Assembly (NCBI RefSeq): GCF_963677945.1
Contig: NZ_OY782578.1
Location: forward strand, 3,439,258-3,503,257
DNA length: 64,000 bases
Reading direction: 5' to 3'
Origin: an uncultured Bacteroides sp.
GTDB taxonomy: Bacteria > Bacteroidota > Bacteroidia > Bacteroidales > Bacteroidaceae
In this document: positions 25,198 through 34,909 of the stretch, piece after piece
How the letters are laid out: the number at the start of each line of letters is the position of its first letter
Numbering within the stretch: position 1 is the stretch's first letter
The notes under the pieces: generated by a model
Database searches by the model: none
What the model saw: the letters and a program-made list of their open reading frames with translations, nothing else
What the model was told of the DNA's origin: nothing
Position numbers and translations under genes: made by a program

Positions 25198-26655
25198 ATG
25201 AGAACTTTTTTCTCCAATTTTGAAGAAAACGAAGAGTTTAAGCAAGCATTTGCCCAATATAAAGAAATGAAGGCAGGTAATAAAACCTGCTATTTTGATG
25301 CAGACCAATTAGCCGATTTTGCCGAGTACTATGGAACAATCGAGCAGTATGACAAAGCTTTCGAGGTTATAGACTATGCTCTTTCCATCCATCCTGCAAA
25401 CACCGAAGTACTTGTTATTAAAGCACATATACTTATTGAACTGGAAAGAATAGAAGAAGCTAAAGAAATAGCATATTCCATTCCCGAAAATTATGTTCGG
25501 GATGTAAAAATGCTCAAGGCAGAACTTTTAATACTGGAAAATAACATAGATGAAGCCAAGGTCCTTATCCAGGAAGTAGTTAGTCAAGACGAAAATAACG
25601 ACATAGATAATTGGCTTGACATAGCATATATGTATACCGATTCTGATTATCATGAAGAGGCACTGCCTTGGTATGAGAAAATATTCAATTCAGACCCGGA
25701 AAGCTTTAGTTATAGATTCAATTTAGCCGATTGTTATGCTCAATGTAATCAAGAAGAAAAAGGAGTAGCTTTATTTAATCAGTTGATCGATAAAGACCCC
25801 TACTCAATTATGGGCTGGTTTGAGTTGGGTAGATTCTACTATTCTATTGAAGAATATAACAAATCACTAGAAGCGTATGAGTTTGCTCTTACTATTGACG
25901 CAAATCATCCGGGTTCGGTATTAATGTCAGCTCATGGTTATTATAAACTGGAGAACTACGAAAAATCACGTGAGTATTATGAAAAATACGATCAATTAGA
26001 ACCTTCAATGGGAATGACCATCTTTTTCATAGGCCTATGTAGCTATAATCTAAAGGAATATGAAAAGGCTATTATTGATTTTAATAGCGTACTAGATATA
26101 GAGAATGGATTTACACCACCTAAATCAGATATATACTCTCATATTTCACTGTGCTATAATGGACTTAAGCAACTTGATAAAGCTATTGAATACTCAGATT
26201 TAGCAATAGAAAATGATTCATTATGCATTGATCCATACCTAACTAAAGGACGAATTTATTTAATTAATGAAGAAAAAGATAAAGCTCAGGAATGTTTTGA
26301 TGAAGCAATCAAACTTGATCCTCATGATCCTACAACTTTTTCGGAAATAGGACTTATCTACTTTGAGACTAAGATGTTTGATTTAGCTTTGAAATGCTTC
26401 CAAAAAGTTGAGCTCTTTTCTCCGGAATTCGAAAACAACTATTTAAATATGGCTTATGCTTATGGAGCTTTGGGTAACATTGAGAAATTTAATAAATATT
26501 TCACCAAAGCAGTAGAACAAAATCCGAATAGTGTTCTTGATAAGCTTCCAAGCGAATTGGCTGAAGACAACCCGGGATTGAAACAATTAATCATTGATGT
26601 AAAAAAGATAATAGAAGGAGATAAGCCGAATATCTCTAATTCAGATTTCAATTAA
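25198..26655 (+). CDS. Tetratricopeptide-repeat protein
   Basis: The 485-residue acidic protein is almost entirely TPR helices, with at least ten repeats recognisable by patterns such as DKAFEVIDYALSIHP, ALPWYEKIFNSDPES, NKSLEAYEFALTIDANHP and DKAQECFDEAIKLDPHDP. There is no signal peptide or membrane helix, so it is cytoplasmic. TPR proteins serve as protein-binding scaffolds; the partner is not evident. It follows glnS past a terminator, and a long hairpin ends the unit. Confidence 0.9.
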   Translation: MRTFFSNFEENEEFKQAFAQYKEMKAGNKTCYFDADQLADFAEYYGTIEQYDKAFEVIDYALSIHPANTEVLVIKAHILIELERIEEAKEIAYSIPENYVRDVKMLKAELLILENNIDEAKVLIQEVVSQDENNDIDNWLDIAYMYTDSDYHEEALPWYEKIFNSDPESFSYRFNLADCYAQCNQEEKGVALFNQLIDKDPYSIMGWFELGRFYYSIEEYNKSLEAYEFALTIDANHPGSVLMSAHGYYKLENYEKSREYYEKYDQLEPSMGMTIFFIGLCSYNLKEYEKAIIDFNSVLDIENGFTPPKSDIYSHISLCYNGLKQLDKAIEYSDLAIENDSLCIDPYLTKGRIYLINEEKDKAQECFDEAIKLDPHDPTTFSEIGLIYFETKMFDLALKCFQKVELFSPEFENNYLNMAYAYGALGNIEKFNKYFTKAVEQNPNSVLDKLPSELAEDNPGLKQLIIDVKKIIEGDKPNISNSDFN

Positions 26656-26742
26656 AGAAAAGTTATTTGCATAAAAAAATGATCATTATCGAAATAGAAT
26701 TTCAAAATTGAAAATCTCATCGATTAATACTTCTTAAAAGAG

Positions 26743-26800
26743 AATTCCCCTTATATTAGTCTTGTTCATTAATAGAATAAGATAATATAAGGGGAATTTT
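26743..26800 (+). terminator. Terminator of the TPR gene
   Basis: Perfect 16-bp arms AATTCCCCTTATATTA/TAATATAAGGGGAATT are followed by T. The loop is about 24 bases. Confidence 0.82.
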
Positions 26801-26877
26801 TATAGTATAAATTTGAATTACAGTGAGACTTTCTTACTTTTCTATTTTAAAGCAGGCTCTTATCTTCTGGAGCAAGT

Positions 26878-27378
26878 CTACTTTAGTAATTCAATTACAG
26901 CATTATAATTAGGTTCTGTAGTTATTTCAGTTACAATTTCCGTGTAAATAACCTTCCCATCGGGATTGATAACAACAACAGCTCTTGCCAACAGTCCTCT
27001 TAGCGGACCATCTTCAATTAGCAAACCATATTCTGTAGCAAATTCAGGCGAACGGAAATCTGATAATGCAATTACATTATCAATTCCTTCCGTTGTACAA
27101 AAGCGTCCCTGAGCAAACGGCAAATCTTTAGAGATGGCTAACACAACTGTATTTGGTAATTGAGCAGCAATCTTATTAAAGTGTCTTACCGATGTAGCAC
27201 AAACGCTTGTATCCAGGCTAGGAAATATATTTAAAACAACATTTTTCCCTTTTGCGTAATCAAGATAATAATCACTTAAATCATTTCTTACCAAGTGAAA
27301 ATTCGGAGCATAATCATTAATCTGAATTAACTCCCCAAACAATCTGATAGGTTGCCCTTTAAATGTTACATTTGCCAT
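26878..27378 (-). CDS. tpx: Thiol peroxidase
   Basis: The 166-residue atypical 2-Cys peroxiredoxin reduces peroxides using thioredoxin. The peroxidatic Cys60 sits in SLDTSVCATSVR and the resolving Cys94 in AQGRFCTTEG, the spacing of the Tpx class. The length is normal. Unusually for this phylum, the start is preceded by a clear Shine-Dalgarno-like AAAGGAGAT. It is a single gene with its own promoter. Confidence 0.95.
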   Translation of the reverse strand: MANVTFKGQPIRLFGELIQINDYAPNFHLVRNDLSDYYLDYAKGKNVVLNIFPSLDTSVCATSVRHFNKIAAQLPNTVVLAISKDLPFAQGRFCTTEGIDNVIALSDFRSPEFATEYGLLIEDGPLRGLLARAVVVINPDGKVIYTEIVTEITTEPNYNAVIELLK

Positions 27379-27415
27379 ATTTACATCTCCTTTTTTATTT
27401 CATAATAAAACAAAC

Positions 27416-27423
27416 CAAATATA
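27416..27423 (-). promoter_or_regulatory. Promoter -7 element of tpx
   Basis: The minus strand reads TATATTTG, 38 bases before the tpx ATG. Confidence 0.65.
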
Positions 27424-27651
27424 AATGAGTTCAATATTAATCAAAATAAATTTATTTCAATCAAAAAAAGAGTAGAATTATTTATCGAGAAAGAAATTAT
27501 CTAAACCATTGATACATTTTCATTAAAATAATATCTAAAGACTAAAACCTAATGTATACATTTGGAAAAGCAAAAATGAAGTGTATAAACAAAAGAAGCT
27601 TCACTGAATAAGCAAAGCTTCTTATATAATTAAACCATATATTTAAAAATG

Positions 27652-27724
27652 AGCCGCAACCCGGACTTGAACCGAGGACCTTTTCATTACGAGTGAAACG
27701 CTCTACCAACTGAGCTATGGCGGC
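27652..27724 (-). tRNA. tRNA-Thr (anticodon CGT)
   Basis: A full cloverleaf of 73 nt can be drawn on the minus strand. The acceptor begins GCCGCCA, the D arm is GCTC/GAGC, the anticodon stem is TTTCA/TGAAA with loop CTCGTAA (CGT, reads ACG), and the T arm is CTCGG-TTCAAGT-CCGGG. The CCA end is not encoded. The acceptor has one C-U mismatch at pair 6-67. Confidence 0.93.
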
Positions 27725-27744
27725 ATTTTTCGGCTTATGACGTG

Positions 27745-27752
27745 CAAACTTA
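27745..27752 (-). promoter_or_regulatory. Promoter -7 element of tRNA-Thr
   Basis: The minus strand reads TAAGTTTG followed by C, 20 bases before the tRNA 5' end. Confidence 0.68.
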
Positions 27753-27803
27753 CACCATTATTCCAATATAAAAAAGAGTTTTTTAGTATTTTTTTTCTAA
27801 AAA

Positions 27804-29087
27804 TCAAAGTCGGGCATCAACATCTTCTAAAGGATAAATACCTTTTACATCATATATCACGCCGCTTGTTTTAACTAACGATCGAATATTCAGGGAGATA
27901 AATTCCTTGTGGGCCACAGTAGCTATAACGGCATCATATTTTTCTGAGGGAAGAACAGACTTTATTTCTATTCCATATTCACTTTTAACATCAACAGGAG
28001 AAGCTATAGGATCATAAACTGATACGTTTATATCATAATTATGAAGTTCATGAATTACATCTATAACTTTTGTATTGCGCACATCGGGGCAGTTTTCTTT
28101 AAAGGTAATTCCTAAAATAAGCACACTACTGTTTTTAATGAGTATTTCATTCTTTATCATGCAACGAACTACTTCCTGAGCAACATACTCTCCCATCCCG
28201 TCATTCATTCGTCTTCCCGAAAGAATTATTTCCGGACGAAAGCCATATTCTTTTGCCCGTTGTGCCAAATAATAGGGATCAACACCAATACAATGACCAC
28301 CTACCAATCCCGGATAAAACGGCAGGAAGTTCCATTTAGTTGCCGCCGCCTGAAGTACACTGCGGGTATCTATACCCATCCTGTTAAATATCTTTGCCAG
28401 CTCGTTAATGAAGGCGATATTAATATCCCGTTGGGTATTTTCTATAACCTTTGCCGCTTCGGCCACCCTGATTGATGGAGCCAGATAAGTTCCGGCAGTA
28501 ATTACTGAGCGATAAAGCTCATCAACTCGTCGAGCTGTCTCGGGAGTTGAGCCGGATGTAATCTTCAGTATGGTTTCTACGGTGTGTAGTTTGTCACCCG
28601 GATTAATTCGCTCGGGAGAATATCCGGCAAAGAAATCTTTGTTTAAAGTAAGCCCTGAAAACTTTTCTACAATGGGAATGCAAACATCTTCGGTAATTCC
28701 GGGCGATACAGTAGACTCGTAGATTACAATGTTGTTCTTTGATATAAACTTGCCCACTGTTTGGCTTGCAGAAAGCAACGGATCGAGATTTGGACGATTG
28801 GTTTTATCAACCGGTGTAGGAACTGTTACTATATAATAGGTACAATCGGCAAGAAATTCAGCATCGTTAGTACAAAACAATCCGGATTCAGAGAGAGGAT
28901 TACTTGTTAAAACCGATTGCAAGAGCTCGTCTGTTACTTCGAGCGTAGAGTCTTTTCCATTATTAAGTTCTTTAATGCGATCGGTATTTATATCGAATCC
29001 TATAACCGGATATTTTGTTGCAAAAAGACGGGCCAAAGGCAAGCCAACATACCCAAGTCCGATAACTGCTATTCGTGCTTTTTCCAT
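27804..29087 (-). CDS. UDP-N-acetylhexosamine 6-dehydrogenase family protein (TviB/WbpA type)
   Basis: The 427-residue enzyme belongs to the UDP-glucose/GDP-mannose dehydrogenase family, and oxidises the C6 hydroxyl of a nucleotide sugar in two NAD steps. Seen are the N-terminal [10 protein letters not shown] Rossmann motif, the VPTPVD segment, the middle-domain Lys region [20 protein letters not shown], and the active-site Cys in [13 protein letters not shown]. The pattern is closest to TviB/WbpA-like UDP-GlcNAc or UDP-GalNAc dehydrogenases. I place the start at 29087 ([15 protein letters not shown]). A 36-residue upstream extension is hydrophobic and unlike the family. The promoter -7 element ends only 4 bases from this ATG, so the transcript may be nearly leaderless. 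Confidence 0.9.
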   Translation of the reverse strand: MEKARIAVIGLGYVGLPLARLFATKYPVIGFDINTDRIKELNNGKDSTLEVTDELLQSVLTSNPLSESGLFCTNDAEFLADCTYYIVTVPTPVDKTNRPNLDPLLSASQTVGKFISKNNIVIYESTVSPGITEDVCIPIVEKFSGLTLNKDFFAGYSPERINPGDKLHTVETILKITSGSTPETARRVDELYRSVITAGTYLAPSIRVAEAAKVIENTQRDINIAFINELAKIFNRMGIDTRSVLQAAATKWNFLPFYPGLVGGHCIGVDPYYLAQRAKEYGFRPEIILSGRRMNDGMGEYVAQEVVRCMIKNEILIKNSSVLILGITFKENCPDVRNTKVIDVIHELHNYDINVSVYDPIASPVDVKSEYGIEIKSVLPSEKYDAVIATVAHKEFISLNIRSLVKTSGVIYDVKGIYPLEDVDARL

Positions 29088-29091
29088 AAAA

Positions 29092-29099
29092 CAAATGTA
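29092..29099 (-). promoter_or_regulatory. Promoter -7 element of the nucleotide-sugar dehydrogenase
   Basis: The minus strand reads TACATTTG and then TTTT before ATG. The transcription start would fall at or next to the start codon. Confidence 0.6.
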
Positions 29100-29153
29100 A
29101 GCATTTAAAATGATAAAAACATTGAATAGATAACGCAAAAGAAAAAAACTTAG

Positions 29154-29161
29154 TATGTTTG
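29154..29161 (+). promoter_or_regulatory. Promoter -7 element of the NUC1-type nuclease gene
   Basis: TATGTTTG followed by C lies 27 bases before the ATG at 29189. Confidence 0.65.
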
Positions 29162-29188
29162 CAGTCGCTAAATGAATAAAAAAACAAC

Positions 29189-30055
29189 ATGGCAAAAAGA
29201 AAGAAAAAGAACAGACAAAACAACAGACTAAGATTTCTATTTATAGCTATCGCTATATCATTAGTCTCTGTACTTGTTTACGAGCATTTTCGTAGTCCTA
29301 TATTACATGCAGCAAATAATGTAAAATACGAGACGGAAGAAATTATGCAGCCCGAAAAGGAAGTAACCTTTGGTGAACTTGATATTCCGGAATCAACAAC
29401 TAAGCGACCCGAACAAATCATCACTCATGCAGGATATACCGTGTCATACAATCCGGAGTGGCGAATTCCCAACTGGGTTTCTTATGAATTAACCCGCGAT
29501 GAAACAGAAGGAAAGCTGGATCGGTCGGATGATTTCGAAGTAGATCCTAAGGTAAAAGGAGTTTGTCCGTCGAACGAAGATTATAAACGTTCGGGATACG
29601 ATCGCGGACACATGGCTCCGGCGGCAGATATGAAGTGGAACTCAACTGTAATGAAGGAATGTTTTTATTATAGCAACATGTGTCCGCAAAAACACTCTTT
29701 GAATGCCGGACGCTGGAAAACGCTGGAAGAAAAAGTACGCGACTGGGCACAGGAAGACAGTGCCATTGTAATTGTTTGCGGACCGATTGTAGATAAGGGA
29801 TATAACACAATAGGCAATGCACGAGTTGCCGTTCCACAAAGGTTTTTCAAGGTTATTCTGGCTCCTTTTCTCAAGAAACCAAGAGCTATTGGCTTTATTA
29901 TGAAAAATGAAAAGGAAGAATTACCGCTTAGCAGTTATGCGGTTTCTGTCGACAGAGTTGAAAAAATCACTGGTATGGATTTCTTTTCTGCATTGCCGGA
30001 TGATGTTGAGAATAGTATAGAAAGTTCTAACTCAACATACGGCTGGAGCTTATAG
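29189..30055 (+). CDS. Membrane-anchored DNA/RNA non-specific endonuclease (NUC1/EndA family)
   Basis: The 288-residue protein has a basic N-terminus and one membrane helix (about 13-32), so its catalytic domain lies outside the cytoplasm. The beta-beta-alpha-metal nuclease signature is intact: [12 protein letters not shown] with the catalytic His, then [22 protein letters not shown] with the metal-binding Asn. Enzymes of this family cut DNA and RNA without sequence preference, using Mg. Roles include nutrient scavenging and defence against extracellular DNA; none can be chosen here. It is divergent from the nucleotide-sugar dehydrogenase. Confidence 0.92.
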   Translation: MAKRKKKNRQNNRLRFLFIAIAISLVSVLVYEHFRSPILHAANNVKYETEEIMQPEKEVTFGELDIPESTTKRPEQIITHAGYTVSYNPEWRIPNWVSYELTRDETEGKLDRSDDFEVDPKVKGVCPSNEDYKRSGYDRGHMAPAADMKWNSTVMKECFYYSNMCPQKHSLNAGRWKTLEEKVRDWAQEDSAIVIVCGPIVDKGYNTIGNARVAVPQRFFKVILAPFLKKPRAIGFIMKNEKEELPLSSYAVSVDRVEKITGMDFFSALPDDVENSIESSNSTYGWSL

Positions 30056-30079
30056 ATTTATTCAAGTAATATTTTCTAA

Positions 30080-30122
30080 AAGGTCTACACTAAAAATAAA
30101 TAAAATGTAGACCTTATTTTTA
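30080..30122 (+). terminator. Terminator of the nuclease gene
   Basis: Perfect 10-bp arms AAGGTCTACA/TGTAGACCTT are followed by ATTTTT. Confidence 0.78.
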
Positions 30123-30124
30123 AC

Positions 30125-30136
30125 AGGTGTACACCT
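30125..30136. repeat. 12-bp palindrome AGGTGTACACCT
   Basis: The perfect palindrome lies about 80 bases upstream of the mltG -7 element. An identical copy lies at 22386-22397 upstream of pstS. It could be a binding site for a shared regulator. Confidence 0.4.
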
Positions 30137-30213
30137 TTCTAATAAAAAGCTTACTACATTACATAAACTAAAATAATTAGATATGCTTAGGTATAACGTA
30201 AAAGATTAATAAC

Positions 30214-30221
30214 TATCTTTG
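30214..30221 (+). promoter_or_regulatory. Promoter -7 element of mltG
   Basis: TATCTTTG followed by C lies 37 bases before the mltG ATG at 30258. Confidence 0.7.
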
Positions 30222-30257
30222 CGGCGAAATTAAACAATTAAGCATTCACATCCGACT

Positions 30258-31292
30258 ATGGACTTTAAAAAACAGAATAAATGGGTCATCGCTGCAATCA
30301 GCATTGGCGCCATCGCTTTACTTGCTGCAATTTTCGTTTACTTTACTTTTTTTGCGGCAGAATTCCAACCAGATAAAAAAGCATATGTGTATATTGACCG
30401 TGACGACACCGCCGATTCAATCATGGTTAAAGTAGAACAGGCTGGTATGCCCCGCAGTATGAAAACATTCCGATGGTTGATGAACAACCTTGATGATGCC
30501 AAAAGTATTCATACGGGACGATATGCAATCAAACCGGGAGATGGTAATTATCCGGTATTTCGCCGATTAACCAGAGGTCAGCAAGCTCCTTTGGAGTTTG
30601 CAATCAATGATGTTCGTACAAGCGGACAGCTGGCAAAAAAAATTGGAAACCAGCTGATGATAGACTCAGCAGAAGTAGCTACCCGGTTGAACGACTCTAC
30701 TTTTTGCTCTAAATTAGGCTTGAAGAAGGAAACTATTGTTTGCCTTTTCATTCCAAATACTTACGAGCTTTACTGGAACATTTCTACTGCCGATCTTTTC
30801 AAAAGAATGAAAAAAGAGTATAGCTTGTTCTGGACAAGCGACCGCCTTGCTAAAGCGAAATCAATTGGATATACTCCGGCAGAAGTTACTACCATTGCTT
30901 CTATTGTAGAAGAAGAAACTAACAATAATGAAGAAAAACCAATGGTTGCCGGTCTTTACATCAACCGCCTTCATAAAGGGATGAAACTTCAGGCAGATCC
31001 AACAGTTAAGTTTGCCGTGCAGGATTTTACCATTAAAAGAGTAACAGGCACACACCTTCGCTCAAATTCTCCATACAATACTTATAAGTTCGAAGGACTA
31101 CCTCCGGGACCAATCCGTATTCCTTCTATTAAAGGTATTGACGCGGTACTAAATTATACAAGACATAACTTTGTATATATGTGCGCAAAGGAAGATTTTT
31201 CCGGCACTCACAACTTTGCAGCAACCTGGGAAGAGCATCAGGCTAACGCCAAGAAATATCAGCAAGAGCTGAATAAACGGAAGATTTTCTAA
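30258..31292 (+). CDS. mltG: Endolytic murein transglycosylase
   Basis: The 344-residue protein cuts nascent glycan strands and so sets their length at the inner membrane. It has one N-terminal membrane helix (about 10-32), a LysM-like middle and the YceG catalytic domain. Family marks are IASIVEEETNN with the catalytic Glu, LQADPTVKFA and GLPPGPIRIPS. Length and order are normal. It has its own promoter and is not linked to the usual neighbours. Confidence 0.94.
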   Translation: MDFKKQNKWVIAAISIGAIALLAAIFVYFTFFAAEFQPDKKAYVYIDRDDTADSIMVKVEQAGMPRSMKTFRWLMNNLDDAKSIHTGRYAIKPGDGNYPVFRRLTRGQQAPLEFAINDVRTSGQLAKKIGNQLMIDSAEVATRLNDSTFCSKLGLKKETIVCLFIPNTYELYWNISTADLFKRMKKEYSLFWTSDRLAKAKSIGYTPAEVTTIASIVEEETNNNEEKPMVAGLYINRLHKGMKLQADPTVKFAVQDFTIKRVTGTHLRSNSPYNTYKFEGLPPGPIRIPSIKGIDAVLNYTRHNFVYMCAKEDFSGTHNFAATWEEHQANAKKYQQELNKRKIF

Positions 31293-31323
31293 ACATTTAC
31301 TATTAATTTAGCGCTTTATTGCC

Positions 31324-31331
31324 TATCTTTG
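31324..31331 (+). promoter_or_regulatory. Promoter -7 element of the iorAB-paaK-xpt operon
   Basis: TATCTTTG lies 49 bases before the iorA ATG at 31379. Confidence 0.68.
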
Positions 31332-31378
31332 TGTTTAGTTATTAACTAACGCTAAAAACACATTTAAGATACAAAGAT

Positions 31379-32977
31379 ATGAGCAAACAACTCTTATTGG
31401 GCGATGAAGCCATTGCGCAAGCAGCTATTGACGCCGGACTTTCCGGCGTTTATGCCTATCCTGGCACCCCTTCTACTGAAATAACAGAATACATTCAGCA
31501 ATCGCCGCTGGCGAAAGAAAGAAATATCCATAGCCGTTGGAGTACAAACGAAAAAACGGCTATGGAAACCGCTTTGGGAATGTCCTTTTCCGGCAAACGA
31601 GCTTTGGTATGCATGAAGCACGTTGGTATGAACGTAGCAGCAGATTGCTTTATCAATTCTGCCATGACGGGAGTTAACGGAGGATTACTGGTTGTTGCTG
31701 CCGACGATCCCAGCATGCACTCCTCACAAAATGAACAAGACAGCCGTTTCTATGGCGACTTTTCATTAATCCCTATGTTCGAGCCATCCAATCAGCAGGA
31801 AACTTATGACATGGTTTACAGCGGATTTGAGTTCTCTGAAAAAATAGGCGAACCTATTCTACTGAGAATGGTTACCCGATTGGCTCACTCTCGCTCGGGC
31901 GTTGAAACTAAAGCTTTAAAACAACAAAATGAAATGTCTTTCGGTGATGATCCGAAACAATTCATTCTCCTTCCGGGAATCGCTCGCCGTCGTTATAAAG
32001 AATTAATTGCCAAACAAGAAGACTTTGTAAAAGCATCCGAAGAATCTCCTTATAACAAGTATATTGACGGTCCTAACAAAAAGTTAGGTATCGTGGCATG
32101 TGGTATCGGATTCAATTACCTGATGGAAAACTATCCTGATGGATGCGAATATCCGGTATTGAAAATTGGTCAATACCCACTTCCTAAAAAGCAATTAACC
32201 CAACTGATTTCCGAATGTGATGAAATTCTGGTATTGGAAGACGGACAGCCATTTGTTGAAAGACTCATCGGCGGTTACCTTGGAAATGCAGTTAAAGTTA
32301 AAGGACGCTTAGACGGAACTCTTTCACGCGATGGAGAATTAAATCCTGATAGCGTAGCCAAAGCTGTAGGTAAAGAAAACAAATCTACATTCGTTACTCC
32401 AAACGTAGTTGAAATGCGTCCGCCAGCTCTTTGCGAAGGTTGCGGCCACCGCGATATGTATACTATTTTAACAGCAATATTAAAAGCAGATTACCCAGCA
32501 CATAAAGTGTTCAGTGATATTGGCTGCTATACTTTAGGCGCCGGTGCACCATTCAACGCCATTCATTCTTGCGTAGATATGGGAGCTTCCATCACCATGG
32601 CTAAAGGTGCTGCAGATGCAGGCTTATTCCCTTCGGTAGCTGTTATTGGCGATTCTACATTTACTCACTCGGGAATGACAGGTTTACTTGATTGCATAAA
32701 CGAAAATGCCAGTGTAACCATCATAATCTCCGATAATGAAACAACAGCCATGACTGGTGGACAAGATTCGGCCGGTACCGGAAAGATTGAAGCTATCTGT
32801 CTCGGACTTGGAGTTGATCCTGCACATCTTCGTGTAGTCGTTCCTTTAAAGAAGAATTATGAGGAAATGGAACAAATTATCCGCGAAGAGATTGAATATC
32901 GTGGTGTATCGGTTATTATTCCTCGCAGAGAGTGTGTACAAACATTAGCAAGAAAGAAAAGAAGTAGCAAAAAATGA
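31379..32977 (+). CDS. iorA: Indolepyruvate ferredoxin oxidoreductase, alpha subunit (no ferredoxin domain)
   Basis: The 532-residue subunit decarboxylates aryl pyruvates (from Trp, Phe, Tyr) to aryl-acetyl-CoA, with TPP. The N-terminal pyrimidine-binding domain begins AYPGTPSTEITEYI. The TPP domain shows LCEGCGHRDMY and VIGDSTFTHSGMTGL with SDNETTAMTGGQDS. Classical archaeal IorA has about 90 more residues with two [4Fe-4S] ferredoxin motifs; here the protein stops at RRECVQTLARKKRSSKK, and no CxxCxxC cluster motif is present. Electrons must leave by another carrier. It overlaps iorB by 4 bases (ATGA). Confidence 0.92.
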   Translation: MSKQLLLGDEAIAQAAIDAGLSGVYAYPGTPSTEITEYIQQSPLAKERNIHSRWSTNEKTAMETALGMSFSGKRALVCMKHVGMNVAADCFINSAMTGVNGGLLVVAADDPSMHSSQNEQDSRFYGDFSLIPMFEPSNQQETYDMVYSGFEFSEKIGEPILLRMVTRLAHSRSGVETKALKQQNEMSFGDDPKQFILLPGIARRRYKELIAKQEDFVKASEESPYNKYIDGPNKKLGIVACGIGFNYLMENYPDGCEYPVLKIGQYPLPKKQLTQLISECDEILVLEDGQPFVERLIGGYLGNAVKVKGRLDGTLSRDGELNPDSVAKAVGKENKSTFVTPNVVEMRPPALCEGCGHRDMYTILTAILKADYPAHKVFSDIGCYTLGAGAPFNAIHSCVDMGASITMAKGAADAGLFPSVAVIGDSTFTHSGMTGLLDCINENASVTIIISDNETTAMTGGQDSAGTGKIEAICLGLGVDPAHLRVVVPLKKNYEEMEQIIREEIEYRGVSVIIPRRECVQTLARKKRSSKK

Positions 32978-33555
32978 AAAAAGATATAATTTTATCAGGT
33001 GTAGGCGGTCAGGGAATTCTTTCCATTGCTACCGTAATTGGAGAAGCAGCCTTAAAAGAAGGACTTTACATGAAGCAGGCAGAAGTTCACGGAATGAGCC
33101 AAAGAGGAGGCGATGTGCAATCTAATCTTCGTATAAGCGATAAACCAATTGCTTCTGATTTAATACCAACAGGCAAGTGCGACTTGATTATATCACTCGA
33201 GCCAATGGAAAGCTTGCGCTATCTGCCCTACCTCAGCAATGATGGCTGGTTGGTAACTAATGAAGTTCCGTTTATTAATATCCCAAATTATCCGGCAGAA
33301 GCTGATATTATGAATGAGATTAATAAACTACCTCACAAGATAATTCTGGACGTAGATAAGGTTGCAAAAGAGTTAGGCTCTCCCCGCGTATCAAACATTG
33401 TATTACTTGGTGCTACAATTCCTTTCCTGGGAATTGAATATAGCAAAATTCAAGAAAGTATCCGCGATATCTTTGAAAGAAAAGGAGAAGCAATCGTAGA
33501 AATGAATCTTAAAGCTTTAGCTGCCGGAAAAGAGATTGCTGAAAAAATGATGTAA
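32974..33555 (+). CDS. iorB: Indolepyruvate ferredoxin oxidoreductase, beta subunit
   Basis: The 193-residue gamma-type domain partner of IorA has the family start ILSGVGGQGILSIATVIGEAAL and the KQAEVHGMSQRGGDVQSNLRI segment that contacts CoA and the alpha subunit. The ATGA overlap with iorA points to translational coupling and equal amounts. PaaK-type ligase follows 41 bases later. Confidence 0.93.
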   Translation: MKKDIILSGVGGQGILSIATVIGEAALKEGLYMKQAEVHGMSQRGGDVQSNLRISDKPIASDLIPTGKCDLIISLEPMESLRYLPYLSNDGWLVTNEVPFINIPNYPAEADIMNEINKLPHKIILDVDKVAKELGSPRVSNIVLLGATIPFLGIEYSKIQESIRDIFERKGEAIVEMNLKALAAGKEIAEKMM

Positions 33556-33596
33556 AACCACAAAAAGACAGAACGCCTTACTAATTTATTCAAACC

Positions 33597-34898
33597 ATGA
33601 ATCAATATTGGGAAGAAGATGTAGAAACGATGAATAGAGAGAAGTTGAACGATCTTCAGCTTCAAAGACTAAAAAAAACAATAAATATCGCTTCTAATGC
33701 ACCTTACTATAAAAAAGTTTTCATTCAACACGGCATAAACGCAGATTCTATACAGTCATTGGAAGATATCAAAAAGATTCCTTTCACCACAAAAGCAGAT
33801 ATGCGCAAAAACTATCCTTTCGGGTTAGTAGCCGGAGATATGAGCGATGCAGTAAGAATCCATTCTTCAAGCGGTACAACCGGTAATCCTACCGTAATTG
33901 TGCACTCACAACACGATCTTGATTCATGGGCAAACCTGGTTGCTCGCTGCTTATACATGGTTGGACTGAGAAAGACTGATGTTTTTCAGAATAGCTCTGG
34001 CTACGGAATGTTTACCGGAGGACTAGGTTTTCAGTATGGCGCAGAAAGACTTGGTGCGCTTACTGTTCCTGCAGCAGCGGGAAACAGTAAGCGACAAATC
34101 AAATTTATAAAAGATTTTGGAACCACAGCTCTTCATGCTATCCCAAGTTATGCCACCCGTCTGGCTGAAGTATTTCAGGAAGAAGGCATTGATCCTAAAA
34201 GTACAAAACTTAAAACGCTTATAATTGGCGCTGAACCACACACCAACGAGCAGCGAAGAAAAATAGAAAAACTTCTGAACGTTAAAGCGTACAACAGTTT
34301 TGGCATGACAGAAATGAATGGTCCCGGTGTGGCTTTCGAATGCAAGGAACAAAACGGAATGCACTTCTGGGAAGATTGTTATTTAGTTGAAATAATAGAT
34401 CCGGAAACAGGCGAGCATGTTTCTGACGGAGAAATAGGCGAACTCGTGCTTACCACTCTTGATCGTGAGCAAATGCCCCTTATTCGCTACCGTACACGTG
34501 ACTTAACACGTATATTACCGGGTAAATGTCCATGTGGCCGCACTCATATCCGAATTGACAGAATTAAAGGCAGAAGCGATGACATGTTCATTATCAAAGG
34601 AGTGAATATATTCCCAATGCAGATTGAAAAAATTCTGGTTCAGTTCTCACAATTAGGCAGTAATTATCTGATAACATTAGAAACAAAGAACAATCAAGAC
34701 GAGATGATTGTTGAAGTAGAACTAAGCGATCTTTCAACCGACAACTATATTGAGTTACAAGGCCTGGCAAAGGAAATAACACGTCAATTAAAAGATGAAA
34801 TATTGCTTACTCCAAAACTGAAGTTAGTAAATAAAGGATCACTACCTCAAAGTGAAGGCAAAGCAGTACGGGTAAAAGATCTGAGGAATAACCGATAA
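33597..34898 (+). CDS. paaK: Phenylacetate-CoA ligase
   Basis: The 433-residue ANL-superfamily enzyme joins phenylacetate (or indoleacetate) to CoA using ATP. Motifs seen are [16 protein letters not shown] (P-loop), [18 protein letters not shown], and the C-terminal [16 protein letters not shown] hinge. Next to iorAB it makes a reversible unit: aryl-acetyl-CoA made by IorAB can give ATP and aryl acetate, or the acid can be recaptured. The length is normal. Confidence 0.93.
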   Translation: MNQYWEEDVETMNREKLNDLQLQRLKKTINIASNAPYYKKVFIQHGINADSIQSLEDIKKIPFTTKADMRKNYPFGLVAGDMSDAVRIHSSSGTTGNPTVIVHSQHDLDSWANLVARCLYMVGLRKTDVFQNSSGYGMFTGGLGFQYGAERLGALTVPAAAGNSKRQIKFIKDFGTTALHAIPSYATRLAEVFQEEGIDPKSTKLKTLIIGAEPHTNEQRRKIEKLLNVKAYNSFGMTEMNGPGVAFECKEQNGMHFWEDCYLVEIIDPETGEHVSDGEIGELVLTTLDREQMPLIRYRTRDLTRILPGKCPCGRTHIRIDRIKGRSDDMFIIKGVNIFPMQIEKILVQFSQLGSNYLITLETKNNQDEMIVEVELSDLSTDNYIELQGLAKEITRQLKDEILLTPKLKLVNKGSLPQSEGKAVRVKDLRNNR

Positions 34899-34909
34899 TT
34901 ATTAAGGTC

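Noticed and set aside
29189-30055. Nuclease considered as part of a defence system or toxin
   Set aside because: The motifs are those of ordinary non-specific NUC1 nucleases, with a simple membrane anchor and no immunity or partner gene.
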